Assembly (NCBI GenBank): GCA_002722565.1
Contig: PBMG01000021.1
Coordinates: 62,001 to 126,000, forward strand
DNA from: Acidimicrobiaceae bacterium
GTDB lineage: Bacteria; Actinomycetota; Acidimicrobiia; Acidimicrobiales; Poriferisodalaceae
Length of the DNA: 64,000 nt
Direction: 5' to 3'
Part shown: piece by piece, positions 45,226 through 53,784 of the stretch
Numbering within the stretch: position 1 is the stretch's first letter
Layout: every line of letters begins with the position of its first letter
Position numbers and translations under genes: made by a program
The notes under the pieces: model-generated
Database searches by the model: none
What the model was told of the DNA's origin: nothing
The model's input: the letters and a program-made list of their open reading frames with translations, nothing else

Positions 45226-46049
45226 TTGCCAGTTTGTTCTGACCGCCAACGATCCGATGCTTCCTGAAGGGTCACGAATTTAACGTCTTCGCGTTTTCCG
45301 ATTTCGTCAAACAAAGCTTCAAACATCAGCATGCGATGACCGCGCCCAATCACTTGTGGGTGCATTGTGTAAGTCAGGAGTCCTCCGGGCTCATGCTCAC
45401 GCGCCCAGTCAAGATCTCCTAGCCATGTCTCTAGAACCGCCGAGGCAGGAGTCAGATTGCCTCCTTTGGGAGGAATGTACTCAAACCAAGGGAAATCATC
45501 GAGATGCCAAGCAATCGGCAGCTCAACAAGATCGACTTTTGTTCCCCATGAAACGCCGACGCCCTTTTCCCACTGATCCCCACTCCTGCACCAATATGGC
45601 CGAACGTCATGACCCATTAGCGAAGAGTCGTAGGAAAACCCTTCCTGCACTAAAAGTTCGAAAGTATGTTCGCTCACATACCAACCAGGAGACCTCCACC
45701 CGACAGGCCTACTACCGGTCAGTGAGTAAAGAATCGACGTCCCTTCTTGTAGAACTTCTAGTTCTTGTTCTCGGCTGAGCCGGGCAGGGCTCTCATGATG
45801 GTTACCGTGGTGCCCAACCTCATGCCCTCCAGCAACTATTTCTTCTATGAGTTCTGGATATGTCGACGCTGTCAAGCCAGGGACAAAGAATGTGCCCTTA
45901 GCCGAGCGTCTTTCTAAAAGTTCTAAGATTCGACGGGTTCCTATTACCCCGAACTCACCTCTGCTGAAAGCTGTCCTGTCTTTGTTTCCCATCCACAACG
46001 ACACAGTGTCGACATCGAAAGTCAGGCTGACTGAGAATTGATCCGTCAC
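45222..46049 (-). CDS. polysaccharide deacetylase family protein
   Basis: The 275 residues match the NodB-like deacetylase fold: SLTFDVDTVSLW with the catalytic/metal Asp pair, GGHEVGHHGNHHESP with the HxxxH metal ligands, and GWRSPGWYVSEHT. Family members remove acetyl groups from chitin or peptidoglycan, while a PuuE/allantoinase-like branch acts on small amides. No signal peptide is present, so a cytoplasmic small-molecule role is more likely than cell-wall editing. It lies 16 bases after the acyl-CoA dehydrogenase stop. Confidence 0.86.
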   Translation of the reverse strand: MTDQFSVSLTFDVDTVSLWMGNKDRTAFSRGEFGVIGTRRILELLERRSAKGTFFVPGLTASTYPELIEEIVAGGHEVGHHGNHHESPARLSREQELEVLQEGTSILYSLTGSRPVGWRSPGWYVSEHTFELLVQEGFSYDSSLMGHDVRPYWCRSGDQWEKGVGVSWGTKVDLVELPIAWHLDDFPWFEYIPPKGGNLTPASAVLETWLGDLDWAREHEPGGLLTYTMHPQVIGRGHRMLMFEALFDEIGKREDVKFVTLQEASDRWRSEQTGN

Positions 46050-46065
46050 AGCAAGATTCTGGCAT

Positions 46066-47310
46066 CTACCAATCGGTCTTGTTCTGCAAAAGTTCCGAGA
46101 ACGGAGTATCTCTGTCTGGCCCGGGTTCCTTTGGAAGACCTAGAACTCGTTCTCCGATGATATTTCGTTGGACTTCATCGGTTCCTCCGTAGATGGAAGG
46201 GGCAGGAGAAAAGACCGCCATCTCTTGAATCACCCCTCCGGTCACAGCTTGCTCTCCCCAAAGGGCCATATCGGGGCCGAGTATTGCTCCTGCAAGTTCG
46301 CGTGTCCTGTGAAGCGCTGAGGTCATGAGGAGCTTGGCCAGGTTTCCCTCACCTCCAGTTTGCTGATTCTTGTTACGCGTTCGTTGCGAGTTCAATCTCA
46401 TCAACTCAAGTTCTGTGTGGAGCTGGGCGAGTTCTTGACGAATACGCGTGTCATCAAGTTTCTCGCGCTCTTCGGACAAATCTCGCAGAAGTTGAAGTGT
46501 TCCCGGGCCTACACCTCCTGCTGCTAAAGCGAGCCGTTTTCCTACAAAGGAACCTGCTGATTTCTCAAGGTGGCCAGCGATGCTGCCTGGATGGGCAGCC
46601 GCGTAAGCCATTCCGTGACCGCCACCGATTCCGGCGCGTTCGACCATAAGGGTCGTGTTAGCTACACGCCACCCTTCGTTCAGATCACCTATTAAGTCAG
46701 CTTGAGAGACTCGGGCCTCGTCTATAAAAACCTCATTGAACAAAGATCGACCTGTCATTTCGCGGAGAGGTCGGATATCAACCCCTTCTTGGTTCATGGG
46801 GAAAGCAAACCAGCTAATTCCTCTATGTTTGGATGCGTCAGGGTCCGTTCTTGCTATCAACATCCCATAGTCAGCATGTTGGCCTTCGGAAGTCCAAACC
46901 TTTTGACCAGTGATCACCCATTCGTCTCCATCGCGTACTGCTTTAGTTTGCAGCCCTGCGAGGTCGCTGCCGGCTCCCGGTTCTGAAAACAGCTGACACC
47001 AAGAATCTGTGCCATCAAGAATTTTTGGGACATATTTTTGTATCTGTGATTCATTTCCATGAGCAAGAATCGTTGGGGCTGCCAGCATCATCCCCAAACC
47101 TGCTGGGGAACCTATAGAACCGTTCTCTCTTAACGCAGCAGCGAGAACTCGGGTCTCAGCTCTGCCCCACCCTTTACCAAACGGTTCTGCAAGTCCAGGG
47201 TTGCTAAATCCAGCTGAGGAAAGCCGTTGCCACCACTCCCGAACTGGCAGGTCAGGGTCCCAGTTGGCATCTATCCATGCATCGATTTCAGTGCGCAACT
47301 CATTACTCAT
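46066..47310 (-). CDS. acyl-CoA dehydrogenase
   Basis: This FAD enzyme oxidises acyl-CoA to trans-2-enoyl-CoA. The 414 residues show QLFSEPGAGSDLAGLQT, WVITGQKVWTSEGQHADYG, and the C-terminal PSIYGGTDEVQRNIIGERVLGLP. At the position of the classical catalytic Glu (YEGT) this protein has Gly (YGGT), as in many actinobacterial FadE proteins that place the base elsewhere. The ATG at 47310 has GGAG seven bases upstream; the longer frame adds 17 unconserved residues. Substrate chain length is unknown. Confidence 0.9.
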   Translation of the reverse strand: MSNELRTEIDAWIDANWDPDLPVREWWQRLSSAGFSNPGLAEPFGKGWGRAETRVLAAALRENGSIGSPAGLGMMLAAPTILAHGNESQIQKYVPKILDGTDSWCQLFSEPGAGSDLAGLQTKAVRDGDEWVITGQKVWTSEGQHADYGMLIARTDPDASKHRGISWFAFPMNQEGVDIRPLREMTGRSLFNEVFIDEARVSQADLIGDLNEGWRVANTTLMVERAGIGGGHGMAYAAAHPGSIAGHLEKSAGSFVGKRLALAAGGVGPGTLQLLRDLSEEREKLDDTRIRQELAQLHTELELMRLNSQRTRNKNQQTGGEGNLAKLLMTSALHRTRELAGAILGPDMALWGEQAVTGGVIQEMAVFSPAPSIYGGTDEVQRNIIGERVLGLPKEPGPDRDTPFSELLQNKTDW

Positions 47311-47350
47311 GTGAAAGCTCCGATGGGGGTTGATCGCTGAGCGTCTTGTT

Positions 47351-47752
47351 ATGTTCATCACGCTACCTGCGGGTGAGGTTAGAGAACAGCCCGAGTCCGC
47401 GGTAACTTCAGATCTACTATTTGATTCAACGGGGGCAAAGTTGACCGATCAGGCTCGAATAACTATCGATCGAATTACGCATTATCGAGACACCGTCAGG
47501 GCCTATCAAGTGAAAATCGATGGCCAGGTGGTGGGGCGAATCAAAGACGGCAAGCAGGCAACCTTTGAAGTCTCACCTGGAACTCATCAAGTCCGGGTTC
47601 GACTCATGTGGTTGCAGAGCCCTTCGGTTGAAGTCCATCTAGAGGAAGGCGCCGGAGTGACGTTGCGGACGGGACCCAATGGCGGGATCCTCCAGGCTTG
47701 GCGAATTTATTTCGCCCCACACACAGCTATGTTCCTGGAAGAAGGCTCTTAG
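47351..47752 (+). CDS. small protein of unknown function with PEGA-like beta repeat
   Basis: The 133 residues lack a signal peptide or membrane helix. The central part, YQVKIDGQVVGRIKDGKQATFEVSPGTHQVRVRLMW, alternates strands and resembles the surface beta domain found in PEGA-type proteins: an exposed binding module with a Gly-Thr-His-Gln turn. I cannot assign a family. ATG 47351 is chosen because the longer frame overlaps the divergent dehydrogenase leader. The stop TAG and the opposite gene's TAA share bases 47749-47752. Confidence 0.65.
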   Translation: MFITLPAGEVREQPESAVTSDLLFDSTGAKLTDQARITIDRITHYRDTVRAYQVKIDGQVVGRIKDGKQATFEVSPGTHQVRVRLMWLQSPSVEVHLEEGAGVTLRTGPNGGILQAWRIYFAPHTAMFLEEGS

Positions 47753-48552
47753 TCGAGGATCAGTCGCTCAAGCACAACGGCTACTCCGTCTTGGTCGTGA
47801 CTGGGCGCGATATCACCGGCTATCGACAGGACTTTTGGATGTCCATTCTTCATCGCCACGGAATGTCCAGCCCACAAGAACATCTCTATGTCGTTGAGCC
47901 CGTCCCCAAACACCCATGCTTTCGAGGCGTCGATCGAACTCATCGCAGCGATCACATCTAGCCCCGATCCCTTACTGACACCAGACGCGACAATTTCAGG
48001 AGTTTCAAGGCCAGAGGGCCTTACTTCAGTGCCGTCAGGCATTTGAGGACTCATGAGTTCAATTGCCTTCATCGGCGCTATCTCTTTGCAATCCAAAAGC
48101 CATGTGAGAACGGGGCCATCTAACGCCACAAGAGCGTCCGGGACTCGAACTGGGGTCATCGAAAAATCGGCGGGAAAATCGTGAGTGAAGTGTTCATCCC
48201 AGACGTGTCTTCCATCTGCCATGTCTGCGGCTAGTCCGACACCGGGAATTAACCGCCGCGCAAGCTGAGCGCTCGCTCTGGTCTGTGTCTCAGTCATAGA
48301 GTTGAACTTCACGGCCTTGCCATCACCTTTGTGTACAGAAGCTCCGTTCAAACAGACGCAGTAATCAACCACCCCCAAACTTTCGAGCGTCTCGGTTACG
48401 GCCTTCCATGGACGACCCGTAGCCAACGCGATGATGCACCCCCTATTCTTCATTTCCCTCACCGCTTGTCGGACTCTCGGTGATAGGGAGCCATCTGAGC
48501 GCAACAAAGTTCCGTCAATGTCAAAGGCAATTAGCTCCGGTGAAACGCTCAC
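47749..48552 (-). CDS. HAD-superfamily phosphatase, Cof type
   Basis: The 267-residue protein has the HAD motifs of the Cof (IIB) group: motif I IAFDIDGTLLRSDG with the nucleophile Asp, motif II around IALATGRP, a C2 cap domain, and motif IV VFGDGLNDIEMF. Such enzymes dephosphorylate sugar phosphates, nucleotides or cofactor precursors with broad specificity. It is convergent with the PEGA-like gene. The divergent neighbour on the upstream side is a dehydrogenase of the same strand after 38 bases. Confidence 0.9.
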   Translation of the reverse strand: MSVSPELIAFDIDGTLLRSDGSLSPRVRQAVREMKNRGCIIALATGRPWKAVTETLESLGVVDYCVCLNGASVHKGDGKAVKFNSMTETQTRASAQLARRLIPGVGLAADMADGRHVWDEHFTHDFPADFSMTPVRVPDALVALDGPVLTWLLDCKEIAPMKAIELMSPQMPDGTEVRPSGLETPEIVASGVSKGSGLDVIAAMSSIDASKAWVFGDGLNDIEMFLWAGHSVAMKNGHPKVLSIAGDIAPSHDQDGVAVVLERLILD

Positions 48553-48590
48553 GGTTGAGAACCGTACATCGAATGTGAGGGAGCGAAGAT

Positions 48591-49382
48591 TTATGTGTCG
48601 ATGCTTCCACCGTCTGCTTTGAAGTCAGCTCCAGTTATGTGCCATGCGGCTTCGCTAGCGAGAAAAGCCACATAGCGTCCTATGTCATGGGGCTCCGGTA
48701 TGCGGCCCGTAAGGTTGGGGGTCACATTTTCTATTGCCCAACGCTGCACTTCCTCCCACCCTTCAATATTTTGGCGGCTGGCCCTTCTCTCTAACATCTC
48801 TCGAACCTCGTCAGTAGCGATGATGCCTGGGCTAACTAGGTTCGCCGTAACACCCGTCCCGCTGAGATCTTTCGCCAGACTTCTTACCGCCACCGGCAGG
48901 GCAGCCTTCGACGAGTAATAGTCAGGGTTTTCTTTACCTGGTTTTTCTGTACCCACCGTGCCGAGGAATATGATTCTTCCCCAGCCTCGTGCCTTCATTG
49001 ACGGCAAGACCCGTTGCGTAAGACGCACACCGGAAACCACATTGGTCTCCCAGGCTTCATGCCAGAGTTCAGCGGGGTCGGCCCAGTTGGTCTTTGCCGG
49101 TGCCCCATAGTTGTTGACGAGTACGTCAACCGGCCCGCACTCCTGTTCTACCGCAGAAACTAGGGACTCGACACCATCAGTGGTTAGAAGATTTCCGTGA
49201 ATCTCTAAGGCCTGCCCTCCGTCGAGACGAATTTCTTCTGCCACAGCGGTTGCTTGACCTTCTTGATGTCCGTGGACGGCGACAATGGCTCCTTCTTGGG
49301 CCATAACTTTCGCTGTTCCCGCTCCTGTTCCCCGATACGAACCAGAAATCAGAACCACTTTGCCATTTAAACCAAGATCCAT
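48591..49382 (-). CDS. short-chain dehydrogenase/reductase
   Basis: The 263-residue SDR shows the cofactor loop SGSYRGTGAGTA, NNYGAP in place of the common NNAG, and the catalytic YYSSK. DFKADGGSIDT ends the protein in the usual cofactor-binding manner. Substrate is unknown; a 3-hydroxyacyl or steroid-like substrate would suit the acyl-CoA genes around it. The upstream thioesterase gene is 17 bases away on the same strand. Confidence 0.88.
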   Translation of the reverse strand: MDLGLNGKVVLISGSYRGTGAGTAKVMAQEGAIVAVHGHQEGQATAVAEEIRLDGGQALEIHGNLLTTDGVESLVSAVEQECGPVDVLVNNYGAPAKTNWADPAELWHEAWETNVVSGVRLTQRVLPSMKARGWGRIIFLGTVGTEKPGKENPDYYSSKAALPVAVRSLAKDLSGTGVTANLVSPGIIATDEVREMLERRASRQNIEGWEEVQRWAIENVTPNLTGRIPEPHDIGRYVAFLASEAAWHITGADFKADGGSIDT

Positions 49383-49399
49383 CAGACGCTCCTTTTCAT

Positions 49400-50212
49400 T
49401 CAGTCAATCGCTTTCGCTGTGGCTGTCGCGATATCTAGAAGTCGATCATTGTTGCCTACGTCAACGATTCTGATTCTGCTCGTAACCGCGTCATTATCTG
49501 CTCTGAGTAGCTCTCCTTCAACTCTGAACGGCCCTGATTTTGCTTGCGACAGATAATGGACTTCTGCAGTTACGCACCGCATCGGCATGCCTGTCGTTAT
49601 GAAACCAAGGTGAGTTGCCATCGCATCTACCAGAATCGCTACAGCACCGCCTTGAATGGAACCAAAGGAGTTGTGGATACGTTGATGGTGAGGCAATTTA
49701 ATTAGGGCTTGTTCAGGATCTATCTCGAGTCGCAGGTAGTCGTTAAGCATCGGTCGATTAGTTGACTCTTCCTCGCTTCCGTAATCAACAGTCCGGCCTT
49801 TGGCGGTTCCCACAGTGGGATTGTCGCTGCGACCAGGCAACCGAGCGTAAGTACATGTTGAACGCGCCACTTCACCGAAACTGTCGCTGATGTGTGTTTC
49901 TGTAACAACATTGTTTCTTCCGATCCTCAGTGGCTGACACTTCGCCACTACTTCGGTGCCTTCTGCGCGTCGACGAACCACAGTTCCCAATTCCAAGGTT
50001 GCTACCCAGTCTGGTTCAACCTGCATTACCCCATGGTGCCCTGCGACAGAATCGACGAGGGTGGCGATTGCGCCAAGACGAAGCCATCCGCCCGCGTCTA
50101 GCAAGTCAGGCGAAATTGGCATAGTGGCGCTTACATTGCCGTGATCATCGACAAGATGACGCAGCCGCAGATGACGGAGAATATGGTTCTTCGGAGGGTA
50201 CGACCGAGTCAT
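49400..50212 (-). CDS. double hot-dog (PaaI-like) acyl-CoA thioesterase
   Basis: Two hot-dog modules are visible in the 270 residues: LRLGAIATLVDSVAGHHGV in the N-terminal half and SFGSIQGGAVAILVDAMATHLG in the C-terminal half. In the second, the Gly-Gly-Ala and Asp fit the active site of PaaI-type thioesterases; the first copy is less conserved and may be structural. It ends within two bases of the coaE stop-start junction on the same strand, so the two are likely cotranscribed. Confidence 0.82.
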   Translation of the reverse strand: MTRSYPPKNHILRHLRLRHLVDDHGNVSATMPISPDLLDAGGWLRLGAIATLVDSVAGHHGVMQVEPDWVATLELGTVVRRRAEGTEVVAKCQPLRIGRNNVVTETHISDSFGEVARSTCTYARLPGRSDNPTVGTAKGRTVDYGSEEESTNRPMLNDYLRLEIDPEQALIKLPHHQRIHNSFGSIQGGAVAILVDAMATHLGFITTGMPMRCVTAEVHYLSQAKSGPFRVEGELLRADNDAVTSRIRIVDVGNNDRLLDIATATAKAID

Positions 50213-50213
50213 A

Positions 50214-50837
50214 CTAGGAGTTCTTAGACACCAAGAGCTGCTTTAACTGATCCCATAGTTCAGCGGTCGCATCAGACAAAGCATCGAGGTCCCCTCCGTT
50301 GGCTATAAGGAACTGAGCTACCGCTCTTCGTTCTTCATCAGATGCTTGCGACTCTATGCGGGCAAGCGCATCCTTAGGTTCTATACCCCGCTGCTGTTGA
50401 AGTCGTTCGAGCCTGTCTGCCATAGGTGCCTCAACGACGACCACAACTTCATACGGGTGTTTCGTGTCATAGCCGAGACGACTTTCGACAAGCACAGCCA
50501 TGTCGTAAACCACGATCGCGTCGGAAATTCCCAACGAATCGACAGTTTGATCCAGCATCTCGTTGATCGCTGGGTGAGAGATCTCTTCAAGCGCCGTTAG
50601 TTGCTCGGCGTTACCGAATACGATTTTCGCCAAAGCTGCGCGGTTTATGCTTCCGTCGCTTTCTGCGACAGTTGGACCGAAACGCTCAACAACAGCAGAT
50701 ACGGCAAGCCCTCCTGGTTCAAGAATCTTGCGCCCGAGGGCATCAACATCGATAACTTCGGCACCAAGGTCTGACAACAAGCCCCCTACAGTGGACTTGC
50801 CTACTCCCATGCCGCCTGTAAGGCCAACGACGAGCAT
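50214..50837 (-). CDS. coaE: dephospho-CoA kinase
   Basis: CoaE phosphorylates dephospho-CoA, the last step of coenzyme A synthesis. The P-loop GGMGVGKS is at residues 8-15, followed by VIDVDALGR, EISHPAINEML, VVYDMAVLVES, and RLQQQRGIEPKDALARIESQ with the LID region. The 207-residue length is normal and no C-terminal UPF0157 fusion, seen in mycobacteria, is present. Its neighbours handle acyl-CoA. Confidence 0.95.
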   Translation of the reverse strand: MLVVGLTGGMGVGKSTVGGLLSDLGAEVIDVDALGRKILEPGGLAVSAVVERFGPTVAESDGSINRAALAKIVFGNAEQLTALEEISHPAINEMLDQTVDSLGISDAIVVYDMAVLVESRLGYDTKHPYEVVVVVEAPMADRLERLQQQRGIEPKDALARIESQASDEERRAVAQFLIANGGDLDALSDATAELWDQLKQLLVSKNS

Positions 50838-50851
50838 CAGATCAGCAACGC

Positions 50852-51634
50852 CTATCCACCGACGCGCCCTTCAGGTGCATCGGTAGCCGGACCAGCGAAC
50901 GCCTGGGCTATTTCCATCCACTCAGCAGCCAAGTCCCCCCGAATTTCAAGTTCTGCTTCCCTTGCTCGACGTCTTTGAGTGACAACAAGACAAAACTCAT
51001 AAGCATCGGCGGTGACTATTTCTTCTGAGTCTTCAGGCCCCCACTCCCAGATAGCTCCACCTGGTGATGTCAATTCAACTCGTACTGGTGTCTCCGGGGG
51101 CTGGAGGCCCCTGTTGACATAACTCCATCCGCGAGTGGTGACTCCGATGTGTGCAACGTGCCGAAGTCGTTCTGTCCGAGGGTATTCAGCGCCGAAAGTG
51201 TCGGCTATGTCGTGGCTATGCGACCAAGTTTCCATCAGACGGGCAGTAGCGAAAGACAGGGCACTCATATCGGGGCCGAACCACGGAATACGGTCTTTGG
51301 GCTCTATAGCTCGAAAGGCCTCCGTCATCCGCAGACGTTCATCAGCGAACCAGCTCCATAAATCAGTTCCGCTCATTTCTCGAACATCCAGACCTCCAAA
51401 ACTGTGCAGGTCTCCTTCTCCTTGGAGCATCTTTTGTTTAGTTTCCTCAAATCCGACTGGGTCCAAGACAGCGAGGCTGGCCGCTACGTCTGCCATACCT
51501 AAATGGATAATGGTTTCATGGGTGTCCCAACCATCAGCCGGTGTCGGCAGTCTCCACTCGTCTTCGGTAAGCCCCGAAACTACTTCTCGCAGCGCTTCTG
51601 TCTCTGCATCAAGATCGTCACATATTCCCCTCAT
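50852..51634 (-). CDS. TIGR03084-type DinB-fold protein (mycothiol maleylpyruvate isomerase family)
   Basis: The 260 residues begin MRGICDDLDAETEALREVVSGL and show the metal-site pattern of the DinB/MDMPI fold: GWDTHETIIHLGMADV, then TARLMETWSHSHDIAD. Proteins of this group are often mycothiol-dependent or of unknown role; no catalytic function can be stated. The longer open frame upstream was rejected because the conserved domain starts here, and a TAGGGT box seven bases before the ATG suggests a leaderless transcript. Divergent from acetoacetyl-CoA synthetase. Confidence 0.8.
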   Translation of the reverse strand: MRGICDDLDAETEALREVVSGLTEDEWRLPTPADGWDTHETIIHLGMADVAASLAVLDPVGFEETKQKMLQGEGDLHSFGGLDVREMSGTDLWSWFADERLRMTEAFRAIEPKDRIPWFGPDMSALSFATARLMETWSHSHDIADTFGAEYPRTERLRHVAHIGVTTRGWSYVNRGLQPPETPVRVELTSPGGAIWEWGPEDSEEIVTADAYEFCLVVTQRRRAREAELEIRGDLAAEWMEIAQAFAGPATDAPEGRVGG

Positions 51635-51641
51635 GAGGCTG

Positions 51642-51647
51642 ACCCTA
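51642..51647 (-). promoter_or_regulatory. candidate -10 box for a leaderless mRNA (DinB-fold gene)
   Basis: TAGGGT on the minus strand ends seven bases before ATG 51634, and no Shine-Dalgarno intervenes. Transcription would start on the initiation codon. The 92-base gap to acetoacetyl-CoA synthetase also contains TTGAAG and TAACGG 17 bases apart on the plus strand, a weak promoter candidate for that gene. Confidence 0.3.
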
Positions 51648-51726
51648 CACTGCTCGGGCGCTGCGCTCCTGATTGAAGCGATTTGGCGGCTACCGTAACG
51701 GAGAGCGACACCCTTTCGGAGGGACA

Positions 51727-53670
51727 GTGACCGATCCTCTTTGGACTCCAAGTTCGATTCGACGCGAGGCTTCCAACCTCTGGACTTTTGCCGAGTCAGT
51801 TGGGGTTCCGTTAGGCGTGAACTCCTATAGCGATCTGCATAAATGGTCGTTAACTGAAAATCCGTCTTTCTGGAGAGCAGTATGGGACTTTGCGTCTGGG
51901 GTCGGCGACCTCGGCGAAATCGATATCAGAAAAGACGGGATATCGGATTCAAGCTTTTTCCCAGACGCCAAACTCAACTTGGCCGAAAACTATTTGCGTC
52001 GCTCCGGAGATGAGCCCGCCCTTATCTACCGGGGCGAAAACGTCGTAGAGGAATCTTTAACGTTCTCCGAACTAAATTTTGCTGTCGGACGCGTTCAACA
52101 AGCTCTCATGACGGAAGGAGTGAAGCCTGGAGACCGCGTGGTGACACTTCTACCAAATAGCCCCGAGGCCGTGATCGTGTTCTTAGCAGCGGCGAGCATC
52201 GGTGCAATTTATTCGTCAACCAGTCCCGATTTCGGAACAGCAGGGGTGCTGGACCGTTTCGGACAAATCGAGCCCAAAGTCCTTGTCGCGACCGACAGCT
52301 ACATGTACTCAGGCGTTCGACACGACGTGATCGAAAAAGTCACTCAGATAGCCAGTCAACTGCCTTCGCTTCAGCGGGTGGTAGTGGTGAGCTACGACAA
52401 AACACCCGTCGAAACGTCTATCCCTCTAGCAGTGGGTTACGACGACTGGATAGGAAACACAGAAGACCGTCAACCGGAATTCGTTCCTCTAGATTTCGAT
52501 CACCCGGTCTATGTTCTCTATTCGTCTGGGACTACCGGGAAACCAAAATGCATCGTTCATCGAGCTGGTGGCGTATTACTCAAACATTGGTCCGAGCATT
52601 TGCTTCACTGCGACCTGAAGCCTGGGAACCGCTTGATGTATTTCACGACGACCGGCTGGATGATGTGGAATTGGCTCATTGGCGGGCTAGCGAGCGGCGT
52701 TTCCCTCATTTTGTACGACGGATCACCGTTCTTTCCTAGACCATCACGTTTGTTTGACCTTGCTGACGAGTTGCAGCCTCAACTTTTCGGTGTGAGCGCT
52801 AAATTCATTGAAGCCGCAATGAAAGAGGGATTGCGGCCTCGCGATACTCATCAACTAGCAAGTGTGGAGACCATCACTTCTACTGGGTCACCCTTAGCTC
52901 CTGAAGGTTTCGATTGGGTGTATGAAGCGGTAAAACCGGACGTTCACCTCGCTTCCTTCTCCGGCGGCACCGATATTTGTGGATGTTTCGTGATCGGAGA
53001 TCCGACCAGCCCCGTCTATCGCGGGGAAATTCAGGCACCTGCACTAGGCATGGATGTCGCTGTTTTCGATGACGATGGAAATCGACTTTCGGAGGGCTCC
53101 CAAGGTGAACTCGTTTGTTGTAACCCTTTTCCCTCAATGCCTCTCGAGTTCTGGGACGACCCAACGCGAAGCAAATATCAGGCGGCTTATTTCGAACGTT
53201 TCGATGACGTCTGGCATCACGGCGATTTCGCAGAATGGACCCCTCAAAAAGGAATGGTTATTACAGGTCGATCCGACGCGACCCTCAATCCTGGAGGTGT
53301 CCGAATCGGGACTGCAGAGATTTATCGTCAGGTCGACCTAATCGACGAAGTGCTCGAAAGCATCGTTGTTGGTCAACAATCTGAATCCGATACGCGTGTC
53401 ATTTTGTTCGTTCGTCTTCGCGAAGGCCTAACTCTCGATGATGAACTCACCCAGAGAATCAGAAACCAGATACGTGTCGGTGCCTCGCCTCGACACATGC
53501 CCGCCGTAGTAGCCCAGGTCCCGTTAATTCCAAGGACTCGAAGTGGGAAACTGGTTGAGTTGGCGGTAAGAGATGCCATTCACGGACGCGAAGTTAAGAA
53601 TATTGAAGCAATAGATGAACCTGCTGCATTAGATCATTTCCGCAACCATCCGAAACTGGCTGAGCATTAG
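51727..53670 (+). CDS. acetoacetyl-CoA synthetase
   Basis: This AMP-forming ligase activates acetoacetate to acetoacetyl-CoA for ketone-body or PHB use. The 647 residues contain the AMP-binding core VYVLYSSGTTGKPKCIVH, the acetoacetyl-CoA synthetase hallmark WMMWNWLIGGLASG, TSTGSPLAPEGFDWVYEAV, FSGGTDICGCF, and the C-terminal RSGKLVELAV with the catalytic Lys. GTG 51727 has GGAGGG three bases upstream, a short spacing; the open frame extends 18 codons further. Related acyl-CoA synthetases are possible, but the length and the WMMWN segment favour this one. Confidence 0.92.
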   Translation: MTDPLWTPSSIRREASNLWTFAESVGVPLGVNSYSDLHKWSLTENPSFWRAVWDFASGVGDLGEIDIRKDGISDSSFFPDAKLNLAENYLRRSGDEPALIYRGENVVEESLTFSELNFAVGRVQQALMTEGVKPGDRVVTLLPNSPEAVIVFLAAASIGAIYSSTSPDFGTAGVLDRFGQIEPKVLVATDSYMYSGVRHDVIEKVTQIASQLPSLQRVVVVSYDKTPVETSIPLAVGYDDWIGNTEDRQPEFVPLDFDHPVYVLYSSGTTGKPKCIVHRAGGVLLKHWSEHLLHCDLKPGNRLMYFTTTGWMMWNWLIGGLASGVSLILYDGSPFFPRPSRLFDLADELQPQLFGVSAKFIEAAMKEGLRPRDTHQLASVETITSTGSPLAPEGFDWVYEAVKPDVHLASFSGGTDICGCFVIGDPTSPVYRGEIQAPALGMDVAVFDDDGNRLSEGSQGELVCCNPFPSMPLEFWDDPTRSKYQAAYFERFDDVWHHGDFAEWTPQKGMVITGRSDATLNPGGVRIGTAEIYRQVDLIDEVLESIVVGQQSESDTRVILFVRLREGLTLDDELTQRIRNQIRVGASPRHMPAVVAQVPLIPRTRSGKLVELAVRDAIHGREVKNIEAIDEPAALDHFRNHPKLAEH

Positions 53671-53689
53671 TGGCTTGTACACGTCAATG

Positions 53690-53723
53690 CTTGGTACCTC
53701 CAAGTGATGCCGTTCAGTGGCAT
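53690..53723 (+). repeat. two short stem-loops upstream of the DMT transporter gene
   Basis: CTTGG-TACCT-CCAAG (53690-53704) and ATGCC-GTTCAGT-GGCAT (53707-53723) are adjacent 5-bp hairpins after the acetoacetyl-CoA synthetase stop. Neither is followed by a T-run, so termination is not supported. They precede the short open frame described next. Chance is possible for stems of this size. Confidence 0.25.
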
Positions 53724-53739
53724 TCTGATGAGGTGAACA

Positions 53740-53784
53740 ATGCCGAACGATGCCGCCTTTGGAAATCAGCCGTTGAGTGACTAG
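53740..53784 (+). CDS. possible 14-codon leader ORF before the DMT transporter
   Basis: ATG 53740 follows GAGGTG with a four-base spacer, a better ribosome site than that of the transporter itself. The frame encodes MPNDAAFGNQPLSD and its TAG stop (53782-53784) overlaps the transporter GTG start (53777) in a different frame, so ribosomes ending here could restart downstream. No amino-acid bias suggests classical attenuation. It may be a translational coupler or chance. Confidence 0.3.
   Translation: MPNDAAFGNQPLSD

Noticed and set aside
53690-53723. Intrinsic terminator after acetoacetyl-CoA synthetase
   Set aside because: Two 5-bp stems are present but neither is followed by a T-run.
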